From: Legionella sp.
Lineage (GTDB): Bacteria; Pseudomonadota; Gammaproteobacteria; Legionellales; Legionellaceae
NCBI GenBank assembly: GCA_002786165.1
Contig: PEQK01000003.1
Location: 1 to 64,000 of the forward strand
DNA length: 64,000 bases
Reading direction: 5' to 3'
Under the pieces are notes generated by a model. It searched no databases, was not told the origin of the DNA, and worked only from the letters and a program-made list of their open reading frames with translations. Position 1 is the stretch's first letter. Each line of letters begins with the position of its first letter. Shown here piece by piece: positions 28,130-36,975 of this stretch. Made by a program: the position numbers and the translations under genes.

Positions 28130-29872
28130 CTAGACGAAAGCGGGCTGATGATTGTTTTCAGCTCGAACTTCCCCTGGATCCACTCTAGTTGCACTACCAA
28201 ATAGCCGGTAACGCGCAGTAGCATCACCAAACTCACTTTGAATGTCACGCATAGATTTATGACCTGCCTGTGCCTGTATGGCAACGATGTTGTTACAGAC
28301 CTGTAAAATACTGTTTTTAAGCAATTCGTTGATTTGAGGAAAAAAGATATGTAAAAGCTTGGTCCAAAAAGTAGAGTGCTGCACTGCCTGATATTGTACT
28401 GCGGCAATCAGTTGAATCACGGACGGTGAAAATGCGTCAAATAGCTCTGGATGATTGCTTGCTTTGAGTTCATTTAAGGTTTGCATTAATTGAGTGAGCT
28501 TTTGTAACTCAGTTCCAAAATCCCTTTGATAAGTACGCGTTAAAAATGCCCACCAAGAAATAGGTGTTTTGGATAGCGTTACATCCTTTTGTTCGGCCAG
28601 CAGGTCATCTAAAATAGTTTGTAATAAATCTTTATGATAGACATTTTTTTCAGCAACCAACATTTTTTGTAGTTTTTGTGAAAAATCTAATTGCGCCACA
28701 GGTATTGCTCTAATAGATAAAGTTTTGGTTTGAATGAGACGCATTGCACCTGGTTCATCAATTGGTTCTAAAAACAGTTGTACCTGCATTTCTTTTTCTT
28801 GGAGCCAATCGGAGGTATTTACTTGCGCACCAAAATTCATCTCACGAGCAGAATGAGCTTCAAAAGATTTTTCATCATCATGACATACAACTTTATAGGG
28901 TCTGTTTTTTATAGAAGGATACCCTGGTACGTCTTGTACAGAGAGGATCAAAGAAGGGTTTTTCTCACCGGGAATCACAAATGGTGGAAATTGCGCTTCC
29001 AAACAGAGGGGATATCCAACTGTCAGAGTACTAGATGTTGTTGTGTTTCGATAAGGGCGTTGCAAAGCACTGTTATATCCATAAAATTCTAGTGTAATCT
29101 TTGAGGTCTTAGCATCTTCTGTGCTGGGATGTTTTAATTTGATATGCGAATATTCGTCAGAGTTTACTTTATTGTCCATACTAATAGGGGTAGAAAATTG
29201 TGTGGTCGATTCTAGTGTCAGCAGAGGATTTTCTTTGATTTGTACAGGAATAGTTGCTCCGATAAAAGGCATGCTACCCCTATTGATCATCGTATGCCGT
29301 ACAGAAAAAAATTGACCATATTCGAATGTGGAATTTTCATGGTTGATAAGGGAAGACATAGATAAATGATAAGCTTCTGAGTAAATTTTATTTGTACCCA
29401 CTTTGATGGTTGTTTTCCCTAAAGCTCCTTGTGTTCCAGATTTCAAATCATCTGGATCTGCAATATAGCTCGTAATAATAGGTTTTTTATCTATTCTACA
29501 ATATCCAAAGGTAGGAGGAACATCCCTATAATAATACACAGGGATCCATTGTTGCTTTCCAGGAGCACCTCCTGCTCCTCCAGATACATCGATATGTTCA
29601 ATCACATCGAGCAACGCTTCATCACCTTCTTCGACAAAAACGGTGATATCGCCACCTCGATCGCCATTTTCTCCAGAAGTACTTAGTGGTGTCGCACGAT
29701 CTTTGTCTATATCTCTTTGGCCTTGTTTACCTTGAGCAGACAAAGACAAAGAATCATATAGAGGCAACGATCCCGTATGGGTGCCATTGTATATGAGTTG
29801 ATCTTGTTCTTTATCAAGTTTCAGTGTGATCGTAAGTGAACCTTCATGGGCGAATAGCTTGCGTGTTGTCAT
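28130..29872 (-). CDS. unrecognised 580-residue protein with glycine-rich segment
   Basis: I start at ATG 29872, which has GAGGAATCCT upstream, rather than at the longest frame (29953). The N-terminal third is beta-like and carries a Gly-rich, collagen-like stretch (SAQGKQGQRDID, then STSGENGDRGGDITVFVEEG, then VSGGAGGAPGK). The middle is beta-rich, and the C-terminal 180 residues are helical with a short hydrophobic patch (STFWTKLLHIFFPQIN). There is no signal peptide. No family is recognised; size and context are compatible with a secreted effector. Confidence 0.6.
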   Translation of the reverse strand: MTTRKLFAHEGSLTITLKLDKEQDQLIYNGTHTGSLPLYDSLSLSAQGKQGQRDIDKDRATPLSTSGENGDRGGDITVFVEEGDEALLDVIEHIDVSGGAGGAPGKQQWIPVYYYRDVPPTFGYCRIDKKPIITSYIADPDDLKSGTQGALGKTTIKVGTNKIYSEAYHLSMSSLINHENSTFEYGQFFSVRHTMINRGSMPFIGATIPVQIKENPLLTLESTTQFSTPISMDNKVNSDEYSHIKLKHPSTEDAKTSKITLEFYGYNSALQRPYRNTTTSSTLTVGYPLCLEAQFPPFVIPGEKNPSLILSVQDVPGYPSIKNRPYKVVCHDDEKSFEAHSAREMNFGAQVNTSDWLQEKEMQVQLFLEPIDEPGAMRLIQTKTLSIRAIPVAQLDFSQKLQKMLVAEKNVYHKDLLQTILDDLLAEQKDVTLSKTPISWWAFLTRTYQRDFGTELQKLTQLMQTLNELKASNHPELFDAFSPSVIQLIAAVQYQAVQHSTFWTKLLHIFFPQINELLKNSILQVCNNIVAIQAQAGHKSMRDIQSEFGDATARYRLFGSATRVDPGEVRAENNHQPAFV

Positions 29873-30004
29873 AGGATTCCTCTTAAACAACCAAAATTTA
29901 TATGCTCTAAAAAAATACATTTTAGCATAATTTAAGTCTAAATAATATATCAAAATAGCTTTGCGCGTTTAAATGTTTTATGATGTGCTTTTATTGTGTG
30001 GACC

Positions 30005-30871
30005 ATGAATACGTCTATGACTGCATCTATTCTTGATGGTAAACTTGTGTCATCTTTCATTAGAAAGACACTCAAACAACAAGTCGATCAACGCGCTTTT
30101 GAAAGCCTTCGTCCACCCTGCTTAGCGGTTGTTTTACTAGGCGATGATCCTGCTTCAACTATTTATGTTCAAAATAAACGCAAAGCATGTGCAGAGGTTG
30201 GCATACAGTCTGCTCCTTATCTTCTGCCTACACAAACTTCTGAGGTGGAACTATTAACTTTATTAGATGAATTAAATCATTCTGGCGATATTGACGGTAT
30301 TTTGGTGCAATTACCGCTCCCATCACATATTTGTGCAGCCAATATTATTGAACATATTCACCCGGATAAAGACGTTGATGGATTTCATCCTTTGAATATT
30401 GGAAGATTAACCCAGGGTAATCCTCAGTTGCGCCCTTGTACGCCGTGGGGCGTGATGAGGCTTTTACAGCACTATGACTTGAACGTGTCTGGCCTGTCTG
30501 CCTTGGTCATTGGGTCTTCTAACATTGTGGGACGACCCATGGCATTGGAATTATTATTGGCCAAAGCAACCGTGACCATCGCTCATCGTCAAACCCAAAA
30601 TCTAGAGACGTATGTTCGTCAGGCTGATTTGATCGTCAGTGCTACAGGTGTCTCAAATCTCGTTGATTCTGATTGGCTACAACCCAATCAAATTATTATA
30701 GATGTTGGTATTCATCGCACAGCAGCAAATACCATTCAGGGCGATATTCATTTTTCAACAGCACAAGATCAAGTAGCCTGGATAACGCCTGTACCAGGTG
30801 GCGTGGGACCAATGACGGTGACAATGCTACTTGAAAATACGATACGTTGTTGGATGAACAACGTATCGTAA
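30005..30871 (+). CDS. folD: methylenetetrahydrofolate dehydrogenase/cyclohydrolase
   Basis: The bifunctional enzyme interconverts methylene-, methenyl- and 10-formyl-tetrahydrofolate with NADP. Conserved segments are AVVLLGDDPASTIYVQNKRK (catalytic lysine in YVQNK), DGILVQLPLP, DKDVDGFHPLNIGRL, VIGSSNIVGRPMA (nucleotide-binding loop) and TPVPGGVGPMTV. The frame is open from GTG 29996; ATG 30005 or 30017 are possible starts. The stop abuts the convergent PA3496-like gene without a gap. Confidence 0.96.
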   Translation: MNTSMTASILDGKLVSSFIRKTLKQQVDQRAFESLRPPCLAVVLLGDDPASTIYVQNKRKACAEVGIQSAPYLLPTQTSEVELLTLLDELNHSGDIDGILVQLPLPSHICAANIIEHIHPDKDVDGFHPLNIGRLTQGNPQLRPCTPWGVMRLLQHYDLNVSGLSALVIGSSNIVGRPMALELLLAKATVTIAHRQTQNLETYVRQADLIVSATGVSNLVDSDWLQPNQIIIDVGIHRTAANTIQGDIHFSTAQDQVAWITPVPGGVGPMTVTMLLENTIRCWMNNVS

Positions 30872-31081
30872 TTATTTATCACTAAAGCCGTCCCACTCAA
30901 AATCATTGTCTAATTCGCCTTCATAATCTTCTAATTCTTCTTTTAATCGACGACGTTCCATTCGTTCATCTAATTTACGCCGGACTTCTTTTATATGAGC
31001 AGGATCCATTGGTCCTATTTCATAGTCATCTGTTGACTCAGAATAGAAGTGATTGTCATCTTGGTCTAAATGTTGTCTCAT
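30872..31081 (-). CDS. PA3496-type small charged protein
   Basis: The 69-residue protein carries MDPAHIKEVRRKLDERMERR, then RLKEELEDYEGELDNDFEWD. This is the charged helix and acidic tail of the small gammaproteobacterial family named after PA3496, whose proposed role is envelope integrity. No signal peptide is visible. It is convergent with folD and divergent from rlmJ. Confidence 0.65.
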   Translation of the reverse strand: MRQHLDQDDNHFYSESTDDYEIGPMDPAHIKEVRRKLDERMERRRLKEELEDYEGELDNDFEWDGFSDK

Positions 31082-31196
31082 CGTGATGCTCCCATAAACC
31101 CTACACTTATATTATAGTTGTTTTTTTGAATATTATTCTGAATAACTGACCAATATCTGCTATGATTCTTTATCGTTTTATAGGTTGAATATTTCT

Positions 31197-32030
31197 ATGC
31201 TTAGTTATCAACATGCTTATCACGCGGGCGGCTTTGCCGATGTCATCAAGCACTTGGCTTTGATCAAAATTCTTGATTATATGATCCAAAAAGAAAAACC
31301 GATGTTGTACTTAGACACCCATTCAGGACGCGGTCAATATGATTTACGCGACAAATATGCTTTAAAAACCAAAGAAGCTGCCGATGGAATTGAAGCACTT
31401 TGGTCGGTGCGTTCGCAATTACCAGAAGAGTTTTCAAGCTATATTGCAGCCATTCAACAATATAATCCTGATGGCCAATTACAATATTACCCAGGGTCAC
31501 CCGCTTTGGCGATGCAGCGTTTACGTGAGCAAGATCGTTTATATTTTTGTGAACGTCATCCAAGAGAGTTTGAGCATCTTCAAGCATTTGTAGGGCGTCA
31601 CCCGCGAGCACATTGCGCAAATGAAGACGGATATCAGCAATTAACCGCCCTTCTACCGCCACCTGAACGACGTGGCTTAATCATGATTGACCCGTCCTAT
31701 GAAGTTAAAAATGAATATCGACAAGTCACACAAATGGTCAAAGCAGCTCATCGACTCTTTGAAACAGGCACTTACTGTATTTGGTACCCTATTATAGACA
31801 AGAGATTACATGCGCAATTATTGCGTGGTTTTGAAACGTTGGATGCACCAAAGCAATTACGAGCAGAGTTCCATTTAAATGCCAAAACCCCTCAAGGTAT
31901 GGATGGATGTGGATTGTACCTCATTAATGCGCCCTATGTTTTGGAACAACAATTACGGCATATTTTTGATCATTTGTTGCAAGTATTGCATCCTAAACGA
32001 TCCTCTTATGTCATAGAAACAATACGATAA
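31197..32030 (+). CDS. rlmJ: 23S rRNA (adenine2030-N6)-methyltransferase
   Basis: The 277-residue product begins with the family signature MLSYQHAYHAGGFADVIKHL and contains the methyltransferase catalytic motif as DPSYE (LIMIDPSYEVKNEY), a variant of DPPYE. It methylates A2030 of 23S rRNA using S-adenosylmethionine. The frame opens at TTG 31185, but ATG 31197 after AGGTTG gives the usual N terminus. Monocistronic. Confidence 0.93.
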   Translation: MLSYQHAYHAGGFADVIKHLALIKILDYMIQKEKPMLYLDTHSGRGQYDLRDKYALKTKEAADGIEALWSVRSQLPEEFSSYIAAIQQYNPDGQLQYYPGSPALAMQRLREQDRLYFCERHPREFEHLQAFVGRHPRAHCANEDGYQQLTALLPPPERRGLIMIDPSYEVKNEYRQVTQMVKAAHRLFETGTYCIWYPIIDKRLHAQLLRGFETLDAPKQLRAEFHLNAKTPQGMDGCGLYLINAPYVLEQQLRHIFDHLLQVLHPKRSSYVIETIR

Positions 32031-32103
32031 TCGATGATCACAAGTATCTTCCCTGGAAATTTTTTAGTACACTAAAACGCGATGATTTTTACAGGGCATT
32101 AAG

Positions 32104-33519
32104 TTGAAGGCAATATTTTTCAGAAAATTGCTGTATTTTATTGTTGTTGTAAGCTTTTTCTTACCTTTGAGCAGCTGGTCTTTCGGTTCTCAATCTGTAT
32201 GGGATGTGTTACGTCAGCAATTTTCTTTAAATCATGAAGTCACACAACCCGAAGTACAAGCCCAATTGCATTGGCTTCTCAACCACCCAGGGTATATTCA
32301 AAAACTCACTCAGTCTGAACCTTATATGTATCATATTATGACGGAACTTAAAAAACGTCATCTTCCTGGTGAGATAGCATTAATCCCTATGATTGAAAGT
32401 GCTTATGATCCTTTTGCTTATTCTGGTGCCGGTGCAGCAGGATTATGGCAGCTGATGCCTGGAACTGGGACCGATTTAGGATTGAAGCAAGATTGGTGGT
32501 ATGACGGCCGTCGTAGTATTTCCTCTTCGACCGATGCAGCATTAAACTATTTAGACTATTTACATCGGTTTTTTAATGGTAACTGGATATTAGCGTTTGC
32601 TGCCTATGATTCTGGCGAAGGCACCATGGCAAGGATCATCAAAGCCAGCAATCAATCTGTACAAAACGTGAATTTCTGGTCTTTACCAGTACCCAGAGAA
32701 ACTAGAGCGTACGTGCCTCGTTTATTGGCTTTGGCAGAAATCATTCAAAATGCCCCTAGGTATCACGTTCAATTACCCGATATTCCGCATGTACCCTATT
32801 TTGAAGAAGTGAATATTGGCACTCAGATTGATTTAAATCATGCAGCCAAACTGGCTGGTATTTCTTATCGAGATCTGATCAAATTAAATCCTGGGTACAA
32901 TCGCTGGGCAACCGCGCCTTATCGCCCCTATAAATTATTGATTCCTGCCAATAAAGTAGAACGTTTTAGCCGAAATCTAGCCAATGTTCCAGAAGATCAG
33001 CGCGTGTCTTGGACGCGACATCAAGTCAGCGCAGGTGACAATCTGGGTATTATTGCGGAACGTTATCATACGACGGTTAATTTGATCAAAGAACTCAATC
33101 AACTCAAATCCAATGCCGTAACCAAAGGTCAATATGTATTGATTCCTAGTAAAACAGCAACCATAACCTCCAGACCAAACCAAACGCCTGCAGTGGGACA
33201 TTATGCAAAACCTAGCGCTTATAAAATCATTTATATTGTAGATAAAAAAGATACGATACAGGATTTGGAGCAAAAATTTCATGTATCCATAGCAAAAATC
33301 AAACAATGGAATAATCTTAGCCCATCTGCCCCATTACGGGTAGGACAAAGCTTGGTGATTTGGAAATCAACCCAGCATCTTACTTACGTGGTCAAACCGG
33401 GCGATAGTTTAAGCCGTATTGCCCAAAATAATCATACCACAACGAAACATCTTGTAGAGCTGAATCCAAAGCTCGATCCTGCAAGATTACGATTGGGACA
33501 AGTGCTGTTATTAAGCTAA
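32104..33519 (+). CDS. mltD: membrane-bound lytic murein transglycosylase D
   Basis: A TTG start follows ACAGGGCATTAAG. The product has a signal segment (LLYFIVVVSFFLPLSSWS) and a family 1 SLT domain with the catalytic glutamate in MIESAYDPFAYSGAGAAGLW, then QLMPGTGTDLGL. Three LysM peptidoglycan-binding repeats occupy the last 170 residues (VSAGDNLGIIAERYHTTVNL, VDKKDTIQDLEQKFHVSIAK, VKPGDSLSRIAQNNHTTTKH). It cleaves peptidoglycan glycan strands in the periplasm. Confidence 0.95.
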   Translation: MKAIFFRKLLYFIVVVSFFLPLSSWSFGSQSVWDVLRQQFSLNHEVTQPEVQAQLHWLLNHPGYIQKLTQSEPYMYHIMTELKKRHLPGEIALIPMIESAYDPFAYSGAGAAGLWQLMPGTGTDLGLKQDWWYDGRRSISSSTDAALNYLDYLHRFFNGNWILAFAAYDSGEGTMARIIKASNQSVQNVNFWSLPVPRETRAYVPRLLALAEIIQNAPRYHVQLPDIPHVPYFEEVNIGTQIDLNHAAKLAGISYRDLIKLNPGYNRWATAPYRPYKLLIPANKVERFSRNLANVPEDQRVSWTRHQVSAGDNLGIIAERYHTTVNLIKELNQLKSNAVTKGQYVLIPSKTATITSRPNQTPAVGHYAKPSAYKIIYIVDKKDTIQDLEQKFHVSIAKIKQWNNLSPSAPLRVGQSLVIWKSTQHLTYVVKPGDSLSRIAQNNHTTTKHLVELNPKLDPARLRLGQVLLLS

Positions 33520-33558
33520 TATCAACATAGTTGAAAGCATCACAATAGGAGATAAAAC

Positions 33559-33921
33559 ATGACTGGTTTTAAAAATTTTATCATGAGAGGAAATGTCGTT
33601 GATCTGGCGGTAGCCGTTATCATAGGGGCGGCATTTGGCGGAATCGTCGATTCTATGACCAAAGATATCATTACACCCCTTATTGGTCTGATTGGCGGAC
33701 AACCTGATTTTTCCGCATTTAAATTGGGGGAAATTGGCGTGGGTAACTTTATGAACGCCATTATTTCATTCTTGATCAAGGCAGCCGTTGTTTATTTTCT
33801 TATTGTAAAACCATTCGCAGCGCTTATGAAAAAATTGAACATACAAGCTGAAACTGCTCCTCCGCCCCCTGATGTGGTATTACTAACAGAAATACGAGAC
33901 TTGCTCAAAGAAAAACAGTGA
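33559..33921 (+). CDS. mscL: large-conductance mechanosensitive channel
   Basis: The 120-residue protein has the MscL layout: an N-terminal amphipathic helix (GFKNFIMRGNVVDLAVAVII), pore helix TM1 with GAAFGGIVDSMTKDIITPLI, a short loop, TM2 (FLIKAAVVYFLIVKPFAALM) and a charged C-terminal helix after a proline run. It opens on membrane tension and releases solutes in osmotic downshock. AGGAGATAAAAC precedes the ATG. Confidence 0.97.
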   Translation: MTGFKNFIMRGNVVDLAVAVIIGAAFGGIVDSMTKDIITPLIGLIGGQPDFSAFKLGEIGVGNFMNAIISFLIKAAVVYFLIVKPFAALMKKLNIQAETAPPPPDVVLLTEIRDLLKEKQ

Positions 33922-34097
33922 TCACAAAAATTAAGCAAGGTTAAGATCTAAAATTCAGGATTTAAAACTAGCATTCAAATTTAAAGCTGGTTTTCATAAG
34001 GAAAAAGAGCTTAACGCTGCTTGTTATGAGATACGGCATTAGTACTGTAATAAGTGGCAGAATGCCAAATATTGATATTTTTCAAAAATAGATCGTG

Positions 34098-34553
34098 CTA
34101 CTTCCCTATTGTAAAAGGATCAAAAGTAACACTATCCTCCAAATCTTCAGCTAATTGATTATTAGAATCCAATTGCAATGCTTTTTGTATATGTTCCTTC
34201 ATTTCACTTGATTTATTTGGTTCAAATTTAAACAAAGCTTCTGCATATTTAGCATGATAATCTGCCAATTGTTGACGCTGTTCCAAAACCAAAGAACCTC
34301 CACCTGCTTCTACAATAAGATCAGACAAATAATTTGTATCCTTCAATGTGGCAATATATTTGATATAGCCAGGCTGAGGCAATGACAGATAGGCTTCTGC
34401 TGTTTTAATGTTTTTTTGGAGCAAGTTTAAACCGCTTGTCACCATAATATCCGGAGGAATCATGGAAATAAATTCTTTTTGCTGATTTTTAGATAATATA
34501 GAAAAACAATCATACAATGATTTGGAACTTTTATGAAAGAATTGTTTAATCAT
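34098..34553 (-). CDS. unrecognised 151-residue helical protein
   Basis: The protein appears all-helical, with a TPR-like segment near the end (YHAKYAEALFKFEPNKSSEM, then KEHIQKALQLDSNNQLAEDL). No signal peptide or catalytic motif is visible. It starts nine bases after the stop of the 318-residue gene upstream, and a GGAGTCACCT leader lies before its ATG, so the two form an operon and may act together. Confidence 0.55.
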   Translation of the reverse strand: MIKQFFHKSSKSLYDCFSILSKNQQKEFISMIPPDIMVTSGLNLLQKNIKTAEAYLSLPQPGYIKYIATLKDTNYLSDLIVEAGGGSLVLEQRQQLADYHAKYAEALFKFEPNKSSEMKEHIQKALQLDSNNQLAEDLEDSVTFDPFTIGK

Positions 34554-34562
34554 AGGTGACTC

Positions 34563-35519
34563 CTAAGGACCAATTTTGTTATTACTTTCACTATCCGGAT
34601 TTGAAAGTGGGACTTTTGAAATGCTAGGGTTCGCACTTGAAACATGAGCATGTGACTCAGCTGTTGTACCACCAATTGCGGAAATAACTGGCACCACATG
34701 ATGACTTGTTTCTTTGTGTTCTTTGTCAGCAGGAGGTGCTATGTCAGCAATTTTCTGTTTTTCGTTTCGATAATCTGCCGCAACCTCATGGAGGTTACGA
34801 TTTATGCCAAGTTCGGAATTGATATCCATTGCTTTCTGATTGTCTAGCTCACTAGGTTCTGCGCCGTCATAAGAACCAAGAAAAGCAGCTTTTGTTATCT
34901 GTTTAAATGCCTGAAGTGGATTTAATTCATTGCGCTCACCGGTGAGTTTTAATTGAGCCGCAGTAGCACAATTGTCAGTTTGTACGCCATCTATTGGTTT
35001 AGCGCCCAATTCATAGGGACCTAATGATCGCGAGAAATCCGCATCTGGAAAATTTTTTTTAGGAAAAGTACCAATGTAAGTATCATGAAGCGGATCTTTC
35101 ATGGAATCATCTATATCTCGATTAAGAGATGAATTTCTGCTGCGATGACTAACGCCTTCACCATCTTGGCTATGAACACTAATATGTCCAGGAGAAAGAA
35201 GTTTTGCGTCAGGATCGTCTGCTTTTAACTCACCATTTTTAACTTTACGCACAATATTATGAACTAAATTTCTATCGCCATCAATCACGGTAGGAGTTGC
35301 AATGACAGTGTAACAATCGGGTTGCGTACAAGATTGAATAAAAGCTTTGTTTCGCTCTCTATTTTGTTCTAGCGTCTCGCCCGGTAGCGGATCATTTCTC
35401 ACTCGAGTAATCTGTCCTGCACCATTAGGCAAAGTAGCTCTAGAGAGAGTTGAATATAAATTCTGGGAGGAGCTAGCTTTAAATCTTGTTTTTGCTGCCT
35501 CAAATAACTGTCGTGACAT
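34563..35519 (-). CDS. unrecognised 318-residue protein, candidate effector
   Basis: The soluble protein is polar and probably partly disordered, with a Ser/Pro-rich tail (SSANPSISKVPLSNPDSESN). The middle includes DTYIGTFPKKNFPDADFSRS and VQTDNCATAAQLKLTGERNE. There is no signal peptide and no family I recognise. It is the first gene of a two-gene operon. The composition and C-terminal polar tail are common in type IV secretion substrates of Legionellales, which is suggestive only. Confidence 0.5.
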   Translation of the reverse strand: MSRQLFEAAKTRFKASSSQNLYSTLSRATLPNGAGQITRVRNDPLPGETLEQNRERNKAFIQSCTQPDCYTVIATPTVIDGDRNLVHNIVRKVKNGELKADDPDAKLLSPGHISVHSQDGEGVSHRSRNSSLNRDIDDSMKDPLHDTYIGTFPKKNFPDADFSRSLGPYELGAKPIDGVQTDNCATAAQLKLTGERNELNPLQAFKQITKAAFLGSYDGAEPSELDNQKAMDINSELGINRNLHEVAADYRNEKQKIADIAPPADKEHKETSHHVVPVISAIGGTTAESHAHVSSANPSISKVPLSNPDSESNNKIGP

Positions 35520-35739
35520 GATGAGACCTAATCCAATGTTCTTGAATTAAATATAGTTAAAATTTTCTAAAAGGCCAAATCAATCTCTATAAAGCATAAA
35601 AGGATTAGCCTTGAATGCAATGGAATGAGATCTCGAGGATAAATTTTATCTCAGCCCTATAAAACGCCAAAGAAGAATCTGGTGATTTTATCATTCAGGC
35701 TTTATACTTTAGCGACCTAGTTATGAGAATTCGAGACTT

Positions 35740-36285
35740 ATGAAGCTTTTATTTGATTTCTTCCCTATCGTATTGTTTTTTATATCCTATAAATTTTTTG
35801 ATATTTATTATGCTACAGCCATTGCTATGGGCGCTTCTGTCCTGCAAGTGCTGTTTTTTCGACTCAAACATCAACGCTATGAAAAAATACATTTGGCAAG
35901 CCTAGCGCTTATCTTAATTCTCGGTGGTGCTACTTTATTCTTCCACAATCCTTGGTTTATCAAATGGAAACCGACCGGTATTTATTGGTTATCCTCTTTG
36001 ATTTTTCTTGGGTCTAATTTTATCGGTGCAAAACCTATCATTCAAAAAATGATGGAAAGCAATGTTCATTTGCCGTCAAAAATTTGGCGACGACTTAATT
36101 ATGCCTGGGCCACGTATTTTGCTGTAATGGGCACACTTAATTTGTATGTTGCTTACTTTTATACCACCGATGTTTGGGTGAATTTTAAATTATTTGGTGG
36201 CGCAGGGTTCATGTTGATATTTGTTTTGATTCAAGCATTATATCTGACCAAACATGCCATTGAACCCTCCTCTAGTCAATCATAG
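35740..36285 (+). CDS. yciB: YciB-type inner membrane septation protein
   Basis: The 181-residue protein has five or six membrane segments and the family signature: [20 protein letters not shown] at the start, and [20 protein letters not shown] plus [20 protein letters not shown] further on. YciB acts in the inner membrane on envelope integrity and septation. It directly precedes a two-component system on the same strand with a 12-base gap. Confidence 0.93.
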   Translation: MKLLFDFFPIVLFFISYKFFDIYYATAIAMGASVLQVLFFRLKHQRYEKIHLASLALILILGGATLFFHNPWFIKWKPTGIYWLSSLIFLGSNFIGAKPIIQKMMESNVHLPSKIWRRLNYAWATYFAVMGTLNLYVAYFYTTDVWVNFKLFGGAGFMLIFVLIQALYLTKHAIEPSSSQS

Positions 36286-36297
36286 GAGAATTGTGAC

Positions 36298-36975
36298 ATG
36301 AGGATTTTACTGGTCGAAGACGACGAACTACTAGGGGACGCCGTCAAAACCGGTTTAACCCAATTTGGGTATATTGTAGATTGGTTGAAAAACGGAGAAA
36401 TTGCTCGCAATATTATCAAAACAGATTCTTTTGATTTGATTATCCTTGATCTAAATTTACCACAAGTATCGGGGATGTCTCTTTTACAAATCATTCGACA
36501 ATCAAGCATCCAAACACCTATTATTATTTTAACCGCACGCGATTCTATCGATGATCGCATACGTGGCCTCGACTCAGGTGCTGATGATTACATCACCAAA
36601 CCGTTTGACCTGAATGAACTAGGCGCTAGAGTACGCGCCCTTACTCGCCGTTCTCAAGGACGAGCGGACGCTGTTTTACACTATGACAACATCACCATTG
36701 ATTTAGCTGCGCATTCGGTCTTAATAGATGGTAACCCGATTAATGTACCAAGACGTGAATTTGCTTTGCTGCAAAAATTGATTGAATCAAACGGACAAGT
36801 GTTATCCCGAGAGCAGCTTATGCAGAGCATGTATAGCTGGGATGAGGAAGTCGATAGCAATGCCCTTGAAGTACATATTCATAATTTGCGTAAAAAACTC
36901 AATGCCAATTTTATCCGAACCATTCGCGGCGTGGGTTATTTGGTGGATAAGCTTGCCAAGGACGATACCAATTGA
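36298..36975 (+). CDS. OmpR-family response regulator (QseB/PmrA type)
   Basis: Residues 1-115 form the receiver domain with the acidic pair at 8-9, phosphoacceptor D51 in LIILDLNLPQVSGM, T84-type LTARD and K in YITKPFD. Residues 130-220 form the winged-helix DNA-binding domain (VPRREFALLQKLIESNGQVL, then VHIHNLRKKLNANFIRTIRG). Its TGA overlaps the TTG start of the sensor kinase. Closest in layout to QseB/PmrA/TctD; the regulon cannot be told. Confidence 0.93.
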   Translation: MRILLVEDDELLGDAVKTGLTQFGYIVDWLKNGEIARNIIKTDSFDLIILDLNLPQVSGMSLLQIIRQSSIQTPIIILTARDSIDDRIRGLDSGADDYITKPFDLNELGARVRALTRRSQGRADAVLHYDNITIDLAAHSVLIDGNPINVPRREFALLQKLIESNGQVLSREQLMQSMYSWDEEVDSNALEVHIHNLRKKLNANFIRTIRGVGYLVDKLAKDDTN

